From: Raoultibacter phocaeensis
Lineage (GTDB): Bacteria > Actinomycetota > Coriobacteriia > Coriobacteriales > Eggerthellaceae
Direction: 5' to 3'
Assembly: GCF_901411515.1 (NCBI RefSeq)
Contig: NZ_CABDUX010000002.1
Coordinates: 868,001-932,000, forward strand
Length of the DNA: 64,000 bases
Shown one piece after another: positions 61,210-64,000 of the stretch. Numbering within the stretch: the stretch's first letter is position 1; each line of letters begins with the position of its first letter. The notes under the pieces were generated by a model that was not told where the DNA came from, did no database searches, and saw nothing but the letters and a program-made list of their open reading frames with translations. The position numbers and the translations under genes were made by a program.

Positions 61210-62767
61210 GGGGGTGCGGCAGGATTCTTGGACTGCTCAGGCCGCCAGCCCGAGCCTCCTGCGGCGGCCCTCGATGGTCTCGCAGGTGGCCTTCTTCCCG
61301 TTCTCCCTGAACGTCTTGAGGCGGCCGTCATTGTACCACGTGATGTAGCGCGCGACGGCCTCGAATATCTCGGCGACGGGCGCCCCCGCGCGCACGAGCG
61401 AATGGAACGCCTCGACCTTCGCCCGGCCGAAGAAGCCCTCGCACGCCGCGTTGTCGGGGCTGTGCCCCTTGCGCGACATCGAGCGCACGAGGCCGGCCCC
61501 CTCGCACAGCGCGATCCACCCCTTCCAGCGGTAGTGCCCGCCGCGGTCGGAGTGGATGACGGGACGCTGGCCCTCCCGAAGCGTCGCTATCGCGTCGGCG
61601 AGCGTGGAGTTCGCGAGCTCGGCGTTGGGGCTCTCCGAGGCGCGCCAGGCGACGACCTTGCCGTCGAAGCAGTCGACGACGGCGGACAGGTAGCACTTGC
61701 CGTCGCGCCCCCGCATCTCGGTGATGTCGGTGAGCCACAGCTCGTTGGGCGCGTCCGCCGAGAAGTCGTGCCTCCCGTGCTCGCCGAGCAGCAGGTTCCC
61801 GGGCGCGTCCGACCCCTCGCCCGCGTACGAGCTCCATCTCTTCTCCGACCTGGAGCACCGGGCGACGAGCCCCTGGCGCGCCATCGACTCGCGCACCCTG
61901 CGCTCGGGCGCGCGGACGCCGCCGGCCTCCAGCGCCGCCTTGAGGCGGCGGTAGCCGTAGATCCCGCCGTTCTCCGCGAAGGCCGCGGCCACGGCCCCGT
62001 CGAAGCCCCCGTCCGTCATGCCGGACGGGCTATCGAGCCTCGCCCGGTGGTAGAGGTAGGTGCTCTTCGAGATTCCCAAGAACGTCGAGATCCGGGCCAG
62101 GGAGCACCCGCAGTCCCGCCTCAGCCTCTCGCCTAACCCGACGAGCCGCCTCTTCGACAGGCTCGCCGGGCTTGCGGCTTTTGGGTCGCGCATCAGCTCC
62201 TTGTAGACGCTCACCTCGAAGAGCGCCTCCTCGAGCTCGGCCCGGAGGGCCTCGATCCGCCTGTCGTCCGATCCCGCCGCCTGCCCCATGCCCGGCTTCG
62301 CCCCCTCGTCCTCGCGCGGCGCGCCCTCCGCGCCGGTCTCGGACATGATAGCGCTTTTGCGGGCCTTCCTGCTCCAGACCGATATTATGCTCGCTTCGGC
62401 GATGCCGAGGCGGCGGGCGATGTGCGCGGGCTTCTCCCCGAGGCCGTAGAGGCGGACGGCCTCCGCCTTGGTGGCCTCGGGGTAGCGGGAGTGGGGCGCG
62501 TGCTCGGCGCGCCCCTTCACCCTGGGCATCTCCGCCGGCAGGGAGCCCTCCTCGGCCTGCTCCAGCCACCGCCTCAGCGACTCCCTGGACGGGGTCCCCC
62601 ATTTCCGCTCGGCGGCGCGGGGCGTGAGCCCCTCGGCCCACATCGTCTCGACGTAGCGGACCTTCTCCCTTTCCGTGTACATGCGGCTCCCTCCTCGCGG
62701 CCCCCGCGGGGGCCGCTCGATCGGTCGTGGACCGCCTGCCGGCGGTCCAACTTCCTGCCGCACCTCC
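61210..62767. mobile_element. IS3-family-like insertion sequence
   Basis: The ends are imperfect inverted repeats: GGGGGTGCGGCAGGA at the left (61210-61224) and, reversed, GGAGGTGCGGCAGGA at the right (62753-62767), with TTGGAC following in both. TTAC directly flanks both ends (61206-61209 and 62768-62771), fitting the 3-4 bp duplications of IS3-type elements. The 1558-bp element contains one transposase gene. It lies immediately upstream of the carA promoter, with its right end about 40 bases before the -10. Confidence 0.82.
61237..62682 (-). CDS. IS3-type transposase (single frame)
   Basis: A 481-residue transposase. The N-terminal part has two helix-turn-helix-like segments (MWAEGLTPRAAERKWGTPS and LGLGEKPAHIARRLGI-type). 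The middle is a helical linker with KRRLVGLGERL, then the rve integrase core with the catalytic residues in LWLTDITEM (Asp), IHSDRGGHY (Asp) and DNAACEGFFGRAKVE (Glu). Usual IS3 elements make OrfA and OrfAB by frameshifting; here one continuous frame spans both. Start at 62682 follows GAGGGAG. GC is very high, but the frame is intact, so the element may be active. Confidence 0.9.
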   Translation of the reverse strand: MYTEREKVRYVETMWAEGLTPRAAERKWGTPSRESLRRWLEQAEEGSLPAEMPRVKGRAEHAPHSRYPEATKAEAVRLYGLGEKPAHIARRLGIAEASIISVWSRKARKSAIMSETGAEGAPREDEGAKPGMGQAAGSDDRRIEALRAELEEALFEVSVYKELMRDPKAASPASLSKRRLVGLGERLRRDCGCSLARISTFLGISKSTYLYHRARLDSPSGMTDGGFDGAVAAAFAENGGIYGYRRLKAALEAGGVRAPERRVRESMARQGLVARCSRSEKRWSSYAGEGSDAPGNLLLGEHGRHDFSADAPNELWLTDITEMRGRDGKCYLSAVVDCFDGKVVAWRASESPNAELANSTLADAIATLREGQRPVIHSDRGGHYRWKGWIALCEGAGLVRSMSRKGHSPDNAACEGFFGRAKVEAFHSLVRAGAPVAEIFEAVARYITWYNDGRLKTFRENGKKATCETIEGRRRRLGLAA

Positions 62768-62807
62768 TTACTTCTGCATTTCTCCTATCGTATACGCGGA
62801 ATAGGGG

Positions 62808-62813
62808 TATACT
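62808..62813 (+). promoter_or_regulatory. -10 box of carA
   Basis: TATACT lies 8 bases before the PyrR-type leader. The -35 region would fall near 62785-62790 (CTATCG, poor match), 14 or so bases from the IS target site. The IS could therefore affect carA expression. Confidence 0.55.
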
Positions 62814-62820
62814 AACGGGC

Positions 62821-62912
62821 GACCTTTAAAGGCGGTCCGGGAGGCCGACAAGGTGCGCAACATAGTCTTCAAGCATTCGTGCGCCTGCGTCTTTGGATGG
62901 GCGCATTTTTTT
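62821..62912 (+). promoter_or_regulatory. PyrR-type attenuator leader of carA
   Basis: ACCTT (62822-62826) pairs with AAGGT (62850-62854), enclosing GCGGTC and the PyrR loop CCGGGAG (62837-62843). A terminator follows: TGCGCC (62880-62885) with GGCGCA (62900-62905), then seven T. The layout copies the pyrR leader at 53031-53137, so carA is regulated by the same UMP-PyrR signal although it is far from pyrRBC. Confidence 0.85.
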
Positions 62913-62945
62913 GTAGGCTGTTGCCTGATGCGGAAGGAAAGGGTT

Positions 62946-64000
62946 TTGAGCGAACTAATCAAGCAGTTGTTAGAGGGCACATCGAAGGCGCGGGGGGGAG
63001 CAGCTGCCCTCGCATTGGAGGACGGCACGGTGCTGTACGGCACGGCGTGTGCGGCCGAGGGCGAGGTCTACGGCGAGATCTGCTTCAACACCTCGCTCGA
63101 GGGATACCTCGAAGTGATCACCGATCCCTCGTATGCGGGCCAGATCATCACCATGACGTATCCCCAGATCGGAAATTACGGCGTCAACACCGAGGACACG
63201 CAGGCAACCGAGCCTGTGCTCAGGGGCCTTGTGGTGCGCGATATGTGCACGACGCCGTCGAACTGGCGAAGCGAGCTTTCGCTCCCCGACTATCTGAAGC
63301 AGCATAACGTCGTTGCCGTCGAAGGCGTCGATACGCGGGCGTTGGTGCGTCACGTGCGCGACCGTGGTGCGCAGCGCGCGGTCCTCTCGACGATCGACAC
63401 CGACGAGGCGAGTTTGCTTGCGAAGGTCAGGGCGAGCGAATCGATCGTTGGAGCGAACCTTGCGAAAACCGTTTCGTGCACCGAGACCTATACGTTCAGC
63501 GGCCTGCCGGAAAGCCAAGCGTTCGCAGTAGCCCCCGCCGCCCCTGCGCGCTACAAAGTGGTGGCCTACGACTGCGGAGCGAAGCGCTCCATCCTCGAAA
63601 ACCTCGTGCGGGCGGGGTGCGAGGTTGTGGCGGTTCCTTGGGATACTCCCGCCGAAGACGTGCTCGCTCTGAATCCCGACGGCGTGTTCCTCTCGAACGG
63701 ACCGGGCGACCCCGATGCGGTTTCAGGCACGTATACCCAGGTTGAAAAGCTGCTCGGAAAGGTGCCGGTGTTCGGCATCTGTCTCGGGCATCAGATGATC
63801 TGCAAAGCCGCCGGTGCCGATATCGAGAAGCTCAAGTTCGGGCACCGCGGCGGCAACCATCCGGTCATGAACCTGCTCACGGGACGCGTGGAGATAACCG
63901 CGCAAAACCACGGTTTCGGGCTTTTGTTCCCGAGCTTGGGTAAACTCGTGCCGGAGCTTTCGGGCGGGTTCAAGGGTCACGAAGACGATCTCGGGTTCTG
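62946..64000 (+). CDS. carA: Carbamoyl-phosphate synthase small subunit (partial, runs off window)
   Basis: The visible 351 codons encode the small (glutaminase) subunit, which supplies ammonia to CarB for carbamoyl phosphate, the substrate of PyrB. N-terminal block ALALEDGTVLYGTACAAEG, then GVDTRALVRHVRDRGAQ and the class I glutaminase motif VFGICLGHQM with the catalytic Cys and KFGHRGGNHPVMNL are present. A TTG start at 62946 follows AAGGAAAGG; no better start is seen. The gene is cut by the window end; its normal length is about 370 residues. Confidence 0.95.
   Translation, partial: MSELIKQLLEGTSKARGGAAALALEDGTVLYGTACAAEGEVYGEICFNTSLEGYLEVITDPSYAGQIITMTYPQIGNYGVNTEDTQATEPVLRGLVVRDMCTTPSNWRSELSLPDYLKQHNVVAVEGVDTRALVRHVRDRGAQRAVLSTIDTDEASLLAKVRASESIVGANLAKTVSCTETYTFSGLPESQAFAVAPAAPARYKVVAYDCGAKRSILENLVRAGCEVVAVPWDTPAEDVLALNPDGVFLSNGPGDPDAVSGTYTQVEKLLGKVPVFGICLGHQMICKAAGADIEKLKFGHRGGNHPVMNLLTGRVEITAQNHGFGLLFPSLGKLVPELSGGFKGHEDDLGF

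Noticed and set aside
61228-62136. Plus-strand open frame inside the IS
   Set aside because: Antisense to the transposase and rich in Arg/Ala/Pro; a shadow of very high GC content.

Overview
The window is high-GC, densely coded DNA of an anaerobic Gram-positive type. The gene mix points to a gut Coriobacteriia member, most likely family Eggerthellaceae (inference, no search was run): a selenocysteine formate dehydrogenase locus, an exported flavoprotein reductase with a multiheme lipoprotein, a DMSO-reductase-family operon, a 2-oxoacid:ferredoxin oxidoreductase with acyl-CoA synthetases, and XRE-cupin regulators. Many promoters share a TATACT -10 box.

Layout. 0.3-8 kb is housekeeping: dnaG, an nfeD/SPFH membrane pair, def-fmt-rsmB and glpX. 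8-16.8 kb holds a baeRF-type protein, a GNAT acetyltransferase downstream of twin palindromes, a hexaheme lipoprotein plus Tat flavoprotein with a divergent LysR gene, a B12-binding radical SAM protein and a HAD hydrolase. 16.8-27.2 kb carries two inverted copies of an [XRE-cupin regulator + AMP-forming acyl-CoA synthetase] cassette. The second copy ends an operon that starts with a ParA-like ATPase and the four VorDBAC-type subunits; a MerR gene and an EamA exporter lie between the copies. 27.2-34.2 kb (minus strand) is dmsA-dmsB-torD-(haem membrane protein)-dmsC-gntR-slipin. 34.6-41 kb has an aldo/keto reductase, a DUF4352-like lipoprotein, an XRE/Ser-Thr-kinase pair behind two inverted repeats, a KamA-type radical SAM enzyme and an APC permease.

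41.1-53 kb is a complete selenocysteine island: selC (tRNA-Sec), selB, selA and selD on one side, and divergently fdhA-fdhB-fdhC-fdhE-fdhD. Both SelD (codon 18) and FdhA (codon 200) have an in-frame UGA where the family places Cys/Sec, each followed by a possible SECIS hairpin, so the locus both makes and uses selenocysteine.

53-64 kb is pyrimidine biosynthesis: pyrR-pyrB-pyrC behind a PyrR-type attenuator, then about 6.9 kb of other genes (a Vsr/DUF559-like protein, an alpha/beta hydrolase, a Gly/Ser-rich TPM-like membrane protein with PspA, and an IS3-type element with 4-bp target duplication), then a second PyrR-type attenuator and carA, which runs off the window end.
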